A stretch of DNA of 64,000 nt from Nonlabens antarcticus (GCF_015356755.1 NZ_JADFCO010000064.1:1-64000); one strand, 5' to 3'; shown: positions 17,953-27,044, counted from the stretch's first letter. Notes: generated from the sequence alone by a model not told the origin. Made by a program: numbers and translations.

Positions 17953-19344
17953 TTAATAGCCTAAAATATCCAGCATTTGTTCTGATGTCTGTTGATCCCT
18001 AAAGATCCTGGATTGCAACTCGCCGTTATCGTCCCTATCAATAAGAATGTGTTTAGGAGTAGGGATCAAGCAGTGTTGTAAACCACCGTAACCACCTATT
18101 GATTCTTGATAAGCACCGGTATTGAAAAATCCTATGTATAAAGGTTTGTCTTTGTGATATTTAGGCAAGTAAATGGCATTCATGTTTTGCTCACTATTGT
18201 AGTAGTCATCGCTATCGCAGGTCAATCCACCTAATAGTACTCGCTCATATTCATCATTCCAGCGGTTGAGGGGCAACATGATAAACCTCTTACTGATCGC
18301 CCAGGAGTCTGGAAGTGTTGTAATAAATGAGCTATTAATCATGCTCCATTTCTCACGGTCATTCTGTTGCTTTTGATGCAAGATCTTATAAATCGCACCA
18401 CCGCTTTCACCTACGGTAAAGGAACCAAATTCTGTAAACAAATGTGGGACATCAACACCAGAATCATCACATACGATCTTGATCTGGCTCACGATTTCTT
18501 CTACCATGTATTGATAGTCAAATTCAAAGGCCAGGCTGTTTTTGATAGGAAAACCTCCACCTATATTTAAACTATCAAGTGACGGGCACATTTTCTTAAG
18601 TTGCACGTAAACTTGCAAACATTTATGCAGTTCATTCCAGTAATAAGCGGTATCGCGTATTCCCGTATTTATGAAAAAGTGGAGCATCTTAAGTTCCACC
18701 TGATCGTTGCCTTCAATCTGATTTTTATAAAAGCCTTGGATACTTTTGTAACCTATTCCTAACCTGCTGGTGTAGAATTCAAACTTAGGCTCCTCTTCAC
18801 TCGCAATGCGTATTCCTACTTTAAATTTCTTTTCCGTTGCTTGCTGTAAAAGCGGTAATTCTTCTAAATTGTCAATAACTGGAATACAGTTGTGTTGCCC
18901 ATCATTAATAAGACTGGCAATATTCTCGATATATAAATCACGCTTAAAACCGTTACAGATTACATATGTATCCTTGTCGATTTTCCCGTTTGCCTTCAGA
19001 CTTTTTACAATATTGATATCAAATGCACTGCTGGTCTCGATATGGATATCGTTCTTTAATGCCTCATCTAGGACATGTTTGAAATGCGAGCTTTTAGTGC
19101 AATAGCAATAGGTGTAGGATGCTTTGTAGTCCGCTTTCGCGAAAGCAGCACTGAACCATCCTTTTGCACGGTTTATATTTTCTGAAATCTTAGGTAAATA
19201 CGTAAATTTCAAGGGGCTACCATATTCCTGAACCAGCTGCATCAAATCGATGCCGTGGAATTGCAGTTGGCGTTCTGTTAGCTCAAATTCCTCTGTCGGA
19301 AAATGGTACGTTTGATCTATAAGATCTATGTATTTGGTATTCAA
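17953..19344 (-). CDS. speA: Arginine decarboxylase (fold III, short form)
   Basis: 463 aa. PLP-dependent decarboxylase of the alanine-racemase fold: the PLP Lys is Lys84 in CTKSSH, GGGFP (near 268) binds phosphate, and the C-terminal domain has VLLGGLTCDSDDY with the conserved Cys-Asp. It is much shorter than the 630-660-aa enterobacterial SpeA, as is usual for the Bacteroidota form. Its place before speB supports arginine as substrate. A palindrome copy at 19133-19146 is read as Ala-Phe-Ala-Lys-Ala. Confidence 0.88.
   Translation of the reverse strand: MNTKYIDLIDQTYHFPTEEFELTERQLQFHGIDLMQLVQEYGSPLKFTYLPKISENINRAKGWFSAAFAKADYKASYTYCYCTKSSHFKHVLDEALKNDIHIETSSAFDINIVKSLKANGKIDKDTYVICNGFKRDLYIENIASLINDGQHNCIPVIDNLEELPLLQQATEKKFKVGIRIASEEEPKFEFYTSRLGIGYKSIQGFYKNQIEGNDQVELKMLHFFINTGIRDTAYYWNELHKCLQVYVQLKKMCPSLDSLNIGGGFPIKNSLAFEFDYQYMVEEIVSQIKIVCDDSGVDVPHLFTEFGSFTVGESGGAIYKILHQKQQNDREKWSMINSSFITTLPDSWAISKRFIMLPLNRWNDEYERVLLGGLTCDSDDYYNSEQNMNAIYLPKYHKDKPLYIGFFNTGAYQESIGGYGGLQHCLIPTPKHILIDRDDNGELQSRIFRDQQTSEQMLDILGY
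19133..19146. repeat. Palindrome copy 5 (inside speA)
   Basis: Exact 14-bp core, read as Ala-Phe-Ala-Lys-Ala shortly before the PLP lysine. Confidence 0.95.
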
Positions 19345-19421
19345 TACGTTGATTTAAATATAATAATGAATTTACTAAGTTCTATATTGTAGACAACATC
19401 TATGTTAGACAAATTATAAAA

Positions 19422-20402
19422 TTATGCCTTCATTTTTAGGTTGATGATCTCTTGTTGATTCAATAAACGGTAATTCCCACGCGGTAGGTCTTTTTTAGTC
19501 AATCCACCTATAACTACACGGTCTAAAACTACTACTTCATAACCTACATTATCAAAAATGCGCTGTACAATATTGTCTTTATTGCTGTGTATTTCAATTC
19601 CTACCTCATTATTCTTTCCACCTTCTACATAGTTCACATCTTCCACATTGATCTCATCGCCTTCAATGGAAACACCGTTACGTATTTTCATTAAATCTTC
19701 ATGCTTGAAACTGCGATCTAAAGCAACATGATAAATCTGTCGTACTTTTTTAGTAGGATTATTCATAGAATTAGCTAGGTCCAGATCATTGGTAAAAATC
19801 ATTAGACCAATTGATTTTCTTCCCAACCTGCCTATATAATGTAGTTTACTTTCACTGGCGTTAGCCATCAGGTCCATAACCGTTTTTGAAGCTTTCTCTC
19901 CTGAGCGAGGTGTGATGAATCCCTTAGGCTTATTAAGTAGGAAATATTCTTTTTTCTTAGGTTCAATAGAGCGACCGTCAAACTTTACATCGTCAGACAG
20001 CTGCACGCGGTAGCCCATTTCAATCACCGGTTTATCATTCACGGTCACACTACCTGCAGCAATATAAATATCTGCATCGCGACGGCTACAAATACCACTA
20101 TTTGAAATATACTTATTCAAGCGTATTCCCTTAGCGTCAGACTTTCCAGCAACACTAGTTTCTTTTTTCTTTCTAGAAACATACTCTTTTTTTGTCACTG
20201 GGTTTCCAGATCTGGAAGTTCCTATGACTTGATTTTTCCCACCACGTGTATTACTGGTAGACGCGCTGCCACGTCCTGAATTGTTACTTTTATGATCTTC
20301 AGATCCAGCATTTCTTCTATTTCCACCCTTTCCAGTTGATTTGCCGCTACCACCTTGACGGCTACCGCTTTTTCTTCCAGATCCTTCGTTGCCTCTGCTC
20401 AT
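19422..20402 (-). CDS. RsuA/RluB-family pseudouridine-synthase-like protein lacking the catalytic Asp
   Basis: 326 aa. ATG 20402 is preferred over an in-frame TTG 18 nt upstream. Residues 1-85 are a basic Gly/Ser/Arg-rich tail; an S4 RNA-binding domain follows (LNKYISNSGICSRRDAD), then the synthase domain. The motif that is normally GRLD, whose Asp is catalytic, reads GRLG here (GRLGRKSIGLMIFTND), encoded by GGA. The rest of the fold looks intact. It may bind rRNA without catalysis, or use another residue; I cannot tell. Confidence 0.8.
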   Translation of the reverse strand: MSRGNEGSGRKSGSRQGGSGKSTGKGGNRRNAGSEDHKSNNSGRGSASTSNTRGGKNQVIGTSRSGNPVTKKEYVSRKKKETSVAGKSDAKGIRLNKYISNSGICSRRDADIYIAAGSVTVNDKPVIEMGYRVQLSDDVKFDGRSIEPKKKEYFLLNKPKGFITPRSGEKASKTVMDLMANASESKLHYIGRLGRKSIGLMIFTNDLDLANSMNNPTKKVRQIYHVALDRSFKHEDLMKIRNGVSIEGDEINVEDVNYVEGGKNNEVGIEIHSNKDNIVQRIFDNVGYEVVVLDRVVIGGLTKKDLPRGNYRLLNQQEIINLKMKA

Positions 20403-20417
20403 CGCTTTAATTTTTTG

Positions 20418-20425
20418 CAAAGATA
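20418..20425 (-). promoter_or_regulatory. -7 promoter element of the pseudouridine-synthase-like gene
   Basis: TATCTTTG on the minus strand, 15 nt before the ATG at 20402. Confidence 0.5.
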
Positions 20426-20507
20426 ACTTTTTGATATATGCTATACGAAAATGAAAATGAAATTGAATAAGAATTTGGAAAATAAGAGGTTAGAATCCTC
20501 ATAATAA

Positions 20508-20715
20508 TTAAAACAGCAAGATATGATAGGGTTTAACTATTGAAATATCATCATCCATTTTAAAAATAGGGCACTTCTTAAACCCAGTATCACTAATCTT
20601 AGATGAATTAATAATAAGACTGTCTCTCAAAACAATGTCAGAATATTCTAAGAAATAGAAATCAATGCTTTACTATAAACCTAGTAATAGCATGGTGTTT
20701 TTCTAATTCCATCAT
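20508..20715 (-). pseudogene. Probable decayed gene remnant
   Basis: The 410-nt gap 20421-20830 holds no intact gene. On the minus strand an open frame 20669-20508 encodes 53 protein-like residues (IDFYFLEYSDIVLRDS... ...KMDDDISIVKPYHILLF, stop TAA) with no good start. Just upstream, in another frame, ATG 20715 opens MMELEKHHAITRFIVKH and then stops at 20662. The two read as one chain if a frameshift is assumed near 20665. Family not recognised; it could also be chance in AT-rich DNA. Confidence 0.35.
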
Positions 20716-20830
20716 ACGGTCTATGATTTATTCAAGGCTTTTTAATTATAGATCATTAGTAGTTCTTCACATTCTATGATATCGCACTATCTAACATTAC
20801 TTTAAATTCGTTATTAACTGCTGTCAATAA

Positions 20831-21769
20831 TTAAATCATAGTGTTTATCCTATTGAAGATTCCGGGTAAGTCAATTAACAGAATGGAGAATACACCAGCC
20901 ACTATTATGATTTTGAGAATAAAATGAATGAGAAGGTATTCGCGCTTTCTTCTTGAAGACCATAATAGCGGTAAGCATACCAGTAATGCACCTGTGATGA
21001 ATGCAAAATAGTAGTTCATGTATCCTGTCTCAAAATAAACCATTAGAGAAACTACGGGAATAATTGATATCACCGTGAGTACCGTGTAGAATTTTTTAGT
21101 CATTTTCTCTCCTAGAACTACTGGAAGTGTGTTGTAATTCTGGGCGAGGTCACCTCTCAGATTTTCTAGATCTTTTATCAATTCCCTCATCCCTATGATA
21201 AGAAATAGGAAGGAACCATGTACTAAAATGACAAGATAAAAATTCTTGTAATACATGAAGAGTACAAAAAACGGCAAGACCGCGAGAGCAGCAGCCACGA
21301 GGTTTCCAACGAAAAGGACTTTTTTGAGTTTATGGGAATAAAACCACATGGCAGTAATATATACAGCATAAAATAAACCGGCCCGCCAGGAAACAATCAT
21401 TCCTAATACAAATGCCATCCCATTGAGAAAAAAGTAAACTGACCATAAAGTAGATCGCTTCACCTGGTTCTCTAACATTGTTTTTTGCGGTCGATTGATT
21501 AGATCTTTCTCACGATCGTAAAAATTATTTATGATATAACCTCCTGCAATCGTAGCAGCAGATGCTATGATGATGAACCATAATCGATAATCGGTTATAG
21601 TACTGAGAATAGGTTTATTGGGAGCAATGATAAAAATGACAGCCATCAATTGGGCCAGTGCTACTATGGCTACATTATACAACCGTACAGTGGAAAAAAG
21701 ACTCAACACTTTTATAGCGAGAACCCTAATACTACGTTTTTTTAGATTCAAATCGGTTGGGATTGCCAT
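20831..21769 (-). CDS. UbiA-family membrane prenyltransferase
   Basis: 312 aa, eight or nine hydrophobic helices. The first Asp-rich motif is NNFYDREKDLINRP (near 85-98), the second IKDLENLRGD (near 200). Relatives in Bacteroidota are often labelled geranylgeranylglycerol-phosphate geranylgeranyltransferase; the acceptor cannot be fixed from sequence. It stands alone, with a decayed stretch downstream. Confidence 0.85.
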   Translation of the reverse strand: MAIPTDLNLKKRSIRVLAIKVLSLFSTVRLYNVAIVALAQLMAVIFIIAPNKPILSTITDYRLWFIIIASAATIAGGYIINNFYDREKDLINRPQKTMLENQVKRSTLWSVYFFLNGMAFVLGMIVSWRAGLFYAVYITAMWFYSHKLKKVLFVGNLVAAALAVLPFFVLFMYYKNFYLVILVHGSFLFLIIGMRELIKDLENLRGDLAQNYNTLPVVLGEKMTKKFYTVLTVISIIPVVSLMVYFETGYMNYYFAFITGALLVCLPLLWSSRRKREYLLIHFILKIIIVAGVFSILLIDLPGIFNRINTMI

Positions 21770-21923
21770 ACTACGAAGTTAGCAATTAATAGAACGTAGA
21801 TTGTGAAGTAGGATATTGATTTATACCTAATAAATCAAAGTCAAATTGCTGACAGGTAAGCATTAATGATAGCTTTTATGAGATATTAGAGACTAATGAA
21901 CTATTAAAAATAAGTCCATAAAA

Positions 21924-21951
21924 AAAGCCCGAAACCTAAGTTTTGGGCTTT
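21924..21951 (-). terminator. Terminator of the fasciclin gene
   Basis: AAAGCCC (21924-21930) pairs with GGGCTTT (21945-21951), extended by AAAC/GTTTT with one mismatch. On the minus strand the stem ends in a run of seven T. Confidence 0.85.
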
Positions 21952-21971
21952 CAAAATAAGTGATTAACTTA

Positions 21972-22625
21972 TTATTTTGCTGGCATCAATACCGCGTCAA
22001 TTGCGTGTACTACACCGTTAGATTGCTTAACATCTGCAATGATCACAGTTGCTTTACCACCTTTAGCGTCTGTTAGAACTACTTCACCATCAACTACCTC
22101 AGCAGTTAATTTTCCACCGTTTACGGTATCAAGTGTTGCTTTACCATTGTTTTCTTCGATCATTTTGATCAATGAAGCTGCATCTACATTTCCACTAACT
22201 ACGTGGTAAGTAAGAAGACCTGAAAGTTGTTCTTTCATTTCTGGCTTCAAAAGACCATCTACAGTTCCATCAGGAAGAGCTGCAAAAGCGTCATCTGTAG
22301 GAGCAAATACTGTGAAAGGTCCTTCACTGTTTAAAGTTTCTACTAGACCTGCTTGTTTAACAGCAGCAACTAAAGTAGTAAGGTTGTCCGCTTGTGATGC
22401 ATTTTCAACGATAGTCATGTCTGGGTACATTTTTGCACCACCTACAGTAACCGCCATTGCGTCACGTTCCATCATTTTGTCTTCTTCCATTTTAAGAGAA
22501 TCAGCAGTACGCTGTTCCATCTCCATTTGGTCAGCTTCCATTTGTTCTTTGTCTCCATCCTTACAAGAAACTAGTGATAAAGTTCCTGCTAAAAGAGCAA
22601 AAGTAAATACTTGAGTAAATTTCAT
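21972..22625 (-). CDS. Fasciclin-domain lipoprotein
   Basis: 217 aa. Lipoprotein signal MKFTQVFTFALLAGTLSLVSC, an acidic Glu/Met/Asp-rich spacer (24-55), then one FAS1 domain (FTVFAPTDDAFAALP; TYHVVSG; NGVVHAIDAVLMP). FAS1 domains mediate adhesion or protein contacts at the surface. Transcribed alone; terminator downstream. Confidence 0.92.
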   Translation of the reverse strand: MKFTQVFTFALLAGTLSLVSCKDGDKEQMEADQMEMEQRTADSLKMEEDKMMERDAMAVTVGGAKMYPDMTIVENASQADNLTTLVAAVKQAGLVETLNSEGPFTVFAPTDDAFAALPDGTVDGLLKPEMKEQLSGLLTYHVVSGNVDAASLIKMIEENNGKATLDTVNGGKLTAEVVDGEVVLTDAKGGKATVIIADVKQSNGVVHAIDAVLMPAK

Positions 22626-22770
22626 AATTGTTGATTTAATTGAGGTGTAAATATATTGTTAGAATTCGCTATCTCTACAATGTCTAACGTATGTTTATCG
22701 TTTGATTAGCTAATATTTAACAATACCGCTGTTTTTTAATGTGTAACCAACTGATAAACAGTAAAATGAA

Positions 22771-22800
22771 AAATCGCTTGATCGAGAAATCAAGCGATTT
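22771..22800 (-). terminator. Terminator of the OmpA-like gene
   Basis: AAATCGCTTGA (22771-22781) pairs perfectly with TCAAGCGATTT (22790-22800), 8-nt loop, T-run on the minus strand. It lies 20 nt past the stop of the OmpA-like gene. Confidence 0.88.
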
Positions 22801-22820
22801 AATTTAAATATTTTTACGTT

Positions 22821-23690
22821 TTATAGGTCTGAATCACCTAAAACAGCTACTTCACTGTCTAACATTGCAAAGAATTTGTCGAGATTAGGCATAATGACGA
22901 TTTGAGTTCGTCTGTTTTTTGCCATATTCTGCTTAGAATCATTAGCAACTATAGGATCAAAACTCGATCTCCCAGCAACAATGAGTTGCTCCTGTGGAAC
23001 ATTGAATTTAGAACTTAATCTACGAGCTATTGCCGCAGCACGTTCTGTACTTAGATCCCAATTGTCTTTCACATAACTACCTTCTTTAACGGTGCGGTTG
23101 TCCGTATGTCCTTCTACTAAAATCTCAAGGGAAGGTTCTGAATTTACCACATCTGCAATTTTAGATAGAATATCATCTGCTTTGTTGCCTACTCGGTAAC
23201 TGCTATCGTTAAATAATAGATCATCAGCAATCTGGATCATAACCACGGTATTCTCGATTTTCATATCGACATTTTTACCATCGTTAGCTCCTTTTAATCG
23301 CTGCGACATTTTATAACTGATCGCAAGATTTAAACTGTCCTTTAAAGTAACCGCTGTTGCAAGTTGCTCCTGCGATACATTCTTTAAGGTACGACGCATT
23401 GATTTTTTGTTCTTTTCAGAAACGGCAAATTCACCATTGTTAGAGGTTACTAACATTCCTTCTTTGTCAGACTGTAAGGAGGCAATCTTGTCATTATATC
23501 GATCCACTCTGGTCTCAATTGCTGCAAATTTTGCTTCCAGATCTTCTTTTTCTACTCTAGTTCTGAGCAGTTCTGATCTTGTGTCGTTGTAATTTGTTTC
23601 CAGTTCTGTGTATTTCTTTTTAGAAACACAACTTACTAGTAAGGCTGCGATGGTTAGGGTACCAACTACCTTATTTAACTTGTTATTCAT
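22821..23690 (-). CDS. OmpA-family peptidoglycan-binding lipoprotein
   Basis: 289 aa. I chose ATG 23690, which gives the lipoprotein signal MNNKLNKVVGTLTIAALLVSC; a start 45 nt upstream would bury it. Residues 20-75 look like a coiled coil (ELETNYNDTRSELLRTRVEK). Residues 155-275 are an OmpA domain with LVEGHTDNR and NRRTQIVI, which binds diaminopimelate in peptidoglycan. It would anchor the outer membrane to the wall. Confidence 0.9.
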   Translation of the reverse strand: MNNKLNKVVGTLTIAALLVSCVSKKKYTELETNYNDTRSELLRTRVEKEDLEAKFAAIETRVDRYNDKIASLQSDKEGMLVTSNNGEFAVSEKNKKSMRRTLKNVSQEQLATAVTLKDSLNLAISYKMSQRLKGANDGKNVDMKIENTVVMIQIADDLLFNDSSYRVGNKADDILSKIADVVNSEPSLEILVEGHTDNRTVKEGSYVKDNWDLSTERAAAIARRLSSKFNVPQEQLIVAGRSSFDPIVANDSKQNMAKNRRTQIVIMPNLDKFFAMLDSEVAVLGDSDL

Positions 23691-23824
23691 AATTAGGGTT
23701 TTTAGGTTGCATACAAAACCCTCAAATTGTGTCATTCGTATGTTGAGTGTATTAGAGTTTTGTTAAACTATGTCAAGAAGATCCCAACCTTGATTTCTTA
23801 AAAGCAGATAATGTGAGGCTTATA

Positions 23825-23842
23825 TCGCTTTCGCGAAAGCGA
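23825..23842. repeat. Palindrome copy 6 (18 bp, intergenic)
   Basis: TCGCTTTCGCGAAAGCGA, between the mscS-like gene end and the OmpA gene start, just beyond the mscS terminator. Confidence 0.95.
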
Positions 23843-23856
23843 ACTCCTTCACAAAA

Positions 23857-23887
23857 AAAGTTCCGAAAAGAGAATTTTCGGAACTTT
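23857..23887 (-). terminator. Terminator of the mscS-like gene
   Basis: AAAGTTCCGAAAA (23857-23869) pairs perfectly with TTTTCGGAACTTT (23875-23887), 5-nt loop, T-run on the minus strand. Confidence 0.9.
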
Positions 23888-23909
23888 GTTAAATATAAAT
23901 AGCAATTTT

Positions 23910-24851
23910 CTACTCTTCTTCTTTGCGAGCAGTGCCATCCATTTGCAGCTTATTATTAAATTCCAGTGTTCGTATTGGGAACGGCACATTAATATCGTTT
24001 GCGTCATATATTTTCTTCATAGCAAGTATAGCATCGCTTTGTGCTTGTAAATTTTGCTTATTCTTCACAGCATCTACCCAGAAACGCACAATAAAATTGA
24101 TGCTGCTATCACCGAATTCCTGATAGAAAAACTCAATTTCCTCACCGTCATTTTGCTTGAATTTTTCTGATAGCGTGTCAATGGTTAGTTTCTTCACAAA
24201 TTCAAGATCCATTTTATATCCTACACCACATGATATTACCACTCTCATACGAGGCGTTAAAGAAAAATTCTTCAGCGGGTTATCAATAATTGTCTTATTG
24301 GGAAGGATGACCATATTGTTATCTGCCTGTTTGATAATGAACTTATCCAGTTGGATTTGGATCACTTCACCAGAAAAATCAGTCGTTTCAATCCAATCGC
24401 CCACCTTAACCTGTTTGCGGAAGGAAAGGATGATACCACTAATTATATTAGACATGGAGCCCTGCAAGGCCAGACCTATTACCAGACCAGATATACCAGC
24501 ACCCGCAATAATCCCTTGAACTGCATCATCTAATTGTAAGACGCTCATGGCAATAAAAATACCGGTCAACACCACTACTATTGCAACAGCTTTACCAGCA
24601 AGATGTCTTACACTAGCCTGGGAAACTTTATTATGAAGCAAGCTTTGAACGCCTCTACTCACCCATTTTGCTAGAAAATAGGAAATTACCAAAACCAGTA
24701 TGGCAATCCCGATATTAGGCAAATGGGAAATAAAGGAATTGTACCATCCCGCCAGTTGATCTAAAATCAATGTCCCGCTATCTTTTAATTCTGTACTTGT
24801 ATTAGCAGCATTGTCTGTTTGAGTTGCTGCATCTTGTAAAAATATCATCAT
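23910..24851 (-). CDS. Small-conductance mechanosensitive channel (MscS family)
   Basis: 313 aa. An N-terminal polar segment, then three membrane helices (30-150), the pore-lining helix being Gly/Ala-rich (GIIAGAGISGLVIGLALQG). The MscS beta domain follows (VKVGDWIETTDFSGEVIQIQL, VILPNKTIIDNPLKNFS). It protects against hypo-osmotic shock. The promoter lies 4 nt before the ATG. Confidence 0.92.
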   Translation of the reverse strand: MMIFLQDAATQTDNAANTSTELKDSGTLILDQLAGWYNSFISHLPNIGIAILVLVISYFLAKWVSRGVQSLLHNKVSQASVRHLAGKAVAIVVVLTGIFIAMSVLQLDDAVQGIIAGAGISGLVIGLALQGSMSNIISGIILSFRKQVKVGDWIETTDFSGEVIQIQLDKFIIKQADNNMVILPNKTIIDNPLKNFSLTPRMRVVISCGVGYKMDLEFVKKLTIDTLSEKFKQNDGEEIEFFYQEFGDSSINFIVRFWVDAVKNKQNLQAQSDAILAMKKIYDANDINVPFPIRTLEFNNKLQMDGTARKEEE

Positions 24852-24855
24852 GTTC

Positions 24856-24863
24856 CAAATTTA
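24856..24863 (-). promoter_or_regulatory. -7 promoter element of the mscS-like gene
   Basis: TAAATTTG on the minus strand, ending 4 nt before ATG 24851; predicts a leaderless mRNA. Confidence 0.5.
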
Positions 24864-25025
24864 ATTTTTTGATGCTATTATTATTAACGCTTAACAGCTT
24901 TTAACGTTAAATTACACCAGAAAAATTGGTAATAGGTCTAATAAGTAGCGAATTCACTATAAAACCATCAGTAATAGATTTTAATCCTTCCTGTGGTTTT
25001 AAGGCAATGAGCTGTAAAATGACCC

Positions 25026-25033
25026 TATCTTTG
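25026..25033 (+). promoter_or_regulatory. -7 promoter element of era
   Basis: TATCTTTG ending 4 nt before ATG 25038; predicts a leaderless mRNA. Confidence 0.55.
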
Positions 25034-25037
25034 CAGC

Positions 25038-25928
25038 ATGGAACATAAGGCAGGATTTGTAAATATCGTTGGAAACCCTAATGTAGGGAAAAGCACACTC
25101 ATGAATGCACTGGTAGGCGAGCGTCTATCGATCATTACCAGTAAAGCACAAACCACACGTCACCGTATTTTAGGAATTGTGAACGGCGAGGATTTCCAAA
25201 TGGTTCTAAGCGACACACCTGGAATTATTAAACCTGCATACAAGCTGCAGGAAAGCATGATGGAATTCGTAAAGAATGCCTTTGAAGATGCAGATTGTAT
25301 CCTTTATATGGTAGAACTGGGTGAAAGAGAGTTAAAAAATGAAGCCTTTGAAAACCGACTGACATTTGCAGAAGTTCCGGTAATTGTGCTGATTAATAAA
25401 ATTGATTTAGGGAATGAAACACAACTTACGGAGGCCTTAGACCACTGGAAAGTACGTTTGCCTAAAGCGGAGATATTTGCCATCAGTGCACTAGAAAACT
25501 TCGGAGTGCCACAGTTACTGGATCGTATTGTTGAAATTCTACCCGTTTCTCCAGCCTATTACCCTAAAGATGCCTTGACAGATAAGCCAGAGCGCTTTTT
25601 TGTGAACGAGAGCATCCGGGAGAAAATATTGATTCATTATAAGAAGGAGATTCCATATTCTGTAGAAATAGATACTGAGGAATTTTTTGAGGATGAAAAA
25701 ATAATCCGCATTAGATCAGTTATTATGGTCGAGCGGGAAACTCAAAAAGGAATAATTATAGGTCATAAAGGGACTGCTCTTAAAAGAGTAGGCGTAGAAT
25801 CACGTCGGGATTTGGAAAAATTCTTTGGCAAGCAAGTGCATTTGGAACTCTACGTGAAAGTGAATAAAAACTGGCGTAGTGATGAGAAGCAACTCAAGCG
25901 TTTTGGGTACAAAGGCGAGAACAAATAG
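25038..25928 (+). CDS. era: GTPase Era
   Basis: 296 aa. N-terminal GTPase domain with GNPNVGKST, DTPG and NKID; C-terminal KH domain with the IIGHKGTALKRVG turn that binds the 3' end of 16S rRNA. Era assists maturation of the 30S subunit. Length is standard. Confidence 0.97.
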   Translation: MEHKAGFVNIVGNPNVGKSTLMNALVGERLSIITSKAQTTRHRILGIVNGEDFQMVLSDTPGIIKPAYKLQESMMEFVKNAFEDADCILYMVELGERELKNEAFENRLTFAEVPVIVLINKIDLGNETQLTEALDHWKVRLPKAEIFAISALENFGVPQLLDRIVEILPVSPAYYPKDALTDKPERFFVNESIREKILIHYKKEIPYSVEIDTEEFFEDEKIIRIRSVIMVERETQKGIIIGHKGTALKRVGVESRRDLEKFFGKQVHLELYVKVNKNWRSDEKQLKRFGYKGENK

Positions 25929-26153
25929 TTTCTTAAACTAAAGCTTAAACCTAAACCTAAATCAAAAGGTGACTCGAATTCGAACTTAAAGTTCAAATCG
26001 ATGCTTGATTTGAGTTCAAAACTATAATTGCGGCTCGTATCGAATTAAGAGATGATGCCGAAATTGAAGCCGAAATCGAGTTCTAAATCCTTAACAGAAG
26101 TTAGACTGAAACAAAACCCTCTTTAATCCGCGATTCTATTTCATGTCCAGTTA
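25929..26153. other. Low-complexity spacer after era
   Basis: No gene seen. The first 170 nt are made of short similar pieces (CCTAAA twice, GAATTCGAACTTAAAGTTC, then CCGAAATTGAAG and CCGAAATCGAG), giving a loosely repetitive, palindrome-rich composition unlike the neighbours. Confidence 0.4.
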
Positions 26154-26270
26154 CCACAAATGATTTCCCATTGAGATTTTAAATTCAATTGGTTCAGGCG
26201 ATTGACCTGTAATCCATGCAGTAAGGTCAAAAGTATCTCTACATCCATTTCCATCAGCTCTACGGGTGAT

Positions 26271-26801
26271 TTAATCGGCACTAGGAGGTTTAATGTTATA
26301 GCCCAGATTTGATAGAATTAGTAATTCGTCCAGATAGGCCTCTTCCATAATTGCTAGTCCTTCATCATTGTAGGTTGTGATTGTAAAACCATCTGACGAG
26401 GTCATATTATTGGTAGCTTCTTGACCTTTAAAAATACCTGTGTTTGTTCCAGACGCCGTCCACTTTGTAAATGTTTTATTACCTGATATTGCAACCATCT
26501 CGTATGCAAAATTTATATCTGCAAATGCGGTACGGTATTGTTCAATTAATGCTACATATCCATCCTTTCCTTCAAACTGGAGCTGCCCGTTAGAGTATCT
26601 TTTAAAGTCGTCGCTCAAGGTAGAGAGCATTAAATCTGTATCACCGGTATTCCACGCCTTAAACCTATTCTTGCTGCTTTCCCTCATTTTGGTCTCCATC
26701 ATGTCGCTGTTTGAATCGGTGGATTCCTGTGGTTTTTGATTGCAAGAAGTGACGAGTAACGCTAGAAATAGTACGGCTGTAATGTTCATTGCTGCTTTCA
26801 T
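26271..26801 (-). CDS. NTF2-like (SnoaL/DUF4440-type) lipoprotein
   Basis: 176 aa. Lipoprotein signal MKAAMNITAVLFLALLVTSC, then an NTF2-like fold (SKNRFKAWNTGDTDLMLSTL, typical of a stress-adapted nuclear-transport-factor-2 cone). Such domains bind small ligands or are enzymes; no catalytic claim is possible. After the stop TAA the same frame stays open for 39 more codons. Confidence 0.75.
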   Translation of the reverse strand: MKAAMNITAVLFLALLVTSCNQKPQESTDSNSDMMETKMRESSKNRFKAWNTGDTDLMLSTLSDDFKRYSNGQLQFEGKDGYVALIEQYRTAFADINFAYEMVAISGNKTFTKWTASGTNTGIFKGQEATNNMTSSDGFTITTYNDEGLAIMEEAYLDELLILSNLGYNIKPPSAD

Positions 26802-26876
26802 GATATTTCCATTTTGGAGTTATCTCCCTAAGGTAATAATTGTTTTGCTCTGATTATCAGAAAAGTATAGTTATTT

Positions 26877-26892
26877 CGCTTTCGCGAAAGCG
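26877..26892. repeat. Palindrome copy 7 (16 bp, intergenic)
   Basis: CGCTTTCGCGAAAGCG between the divergent NTF2-like gene and the ECF sigma gene. Confidence 0.95.
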
Positions 26893-27044
26893 TGATGCCA
26901 CCTGCTTTAAACCTCTTTTCTAACAATACTGTTTTCCATAGGATTCTGCTATTTTAGCATGGAGATTAAAAAATAATATTTTTCAAATTTTCAGGCAACC
27001 ATTTAAAAATAGCGGTGTCTATATAAATAGAAAGCACCTAAAAC

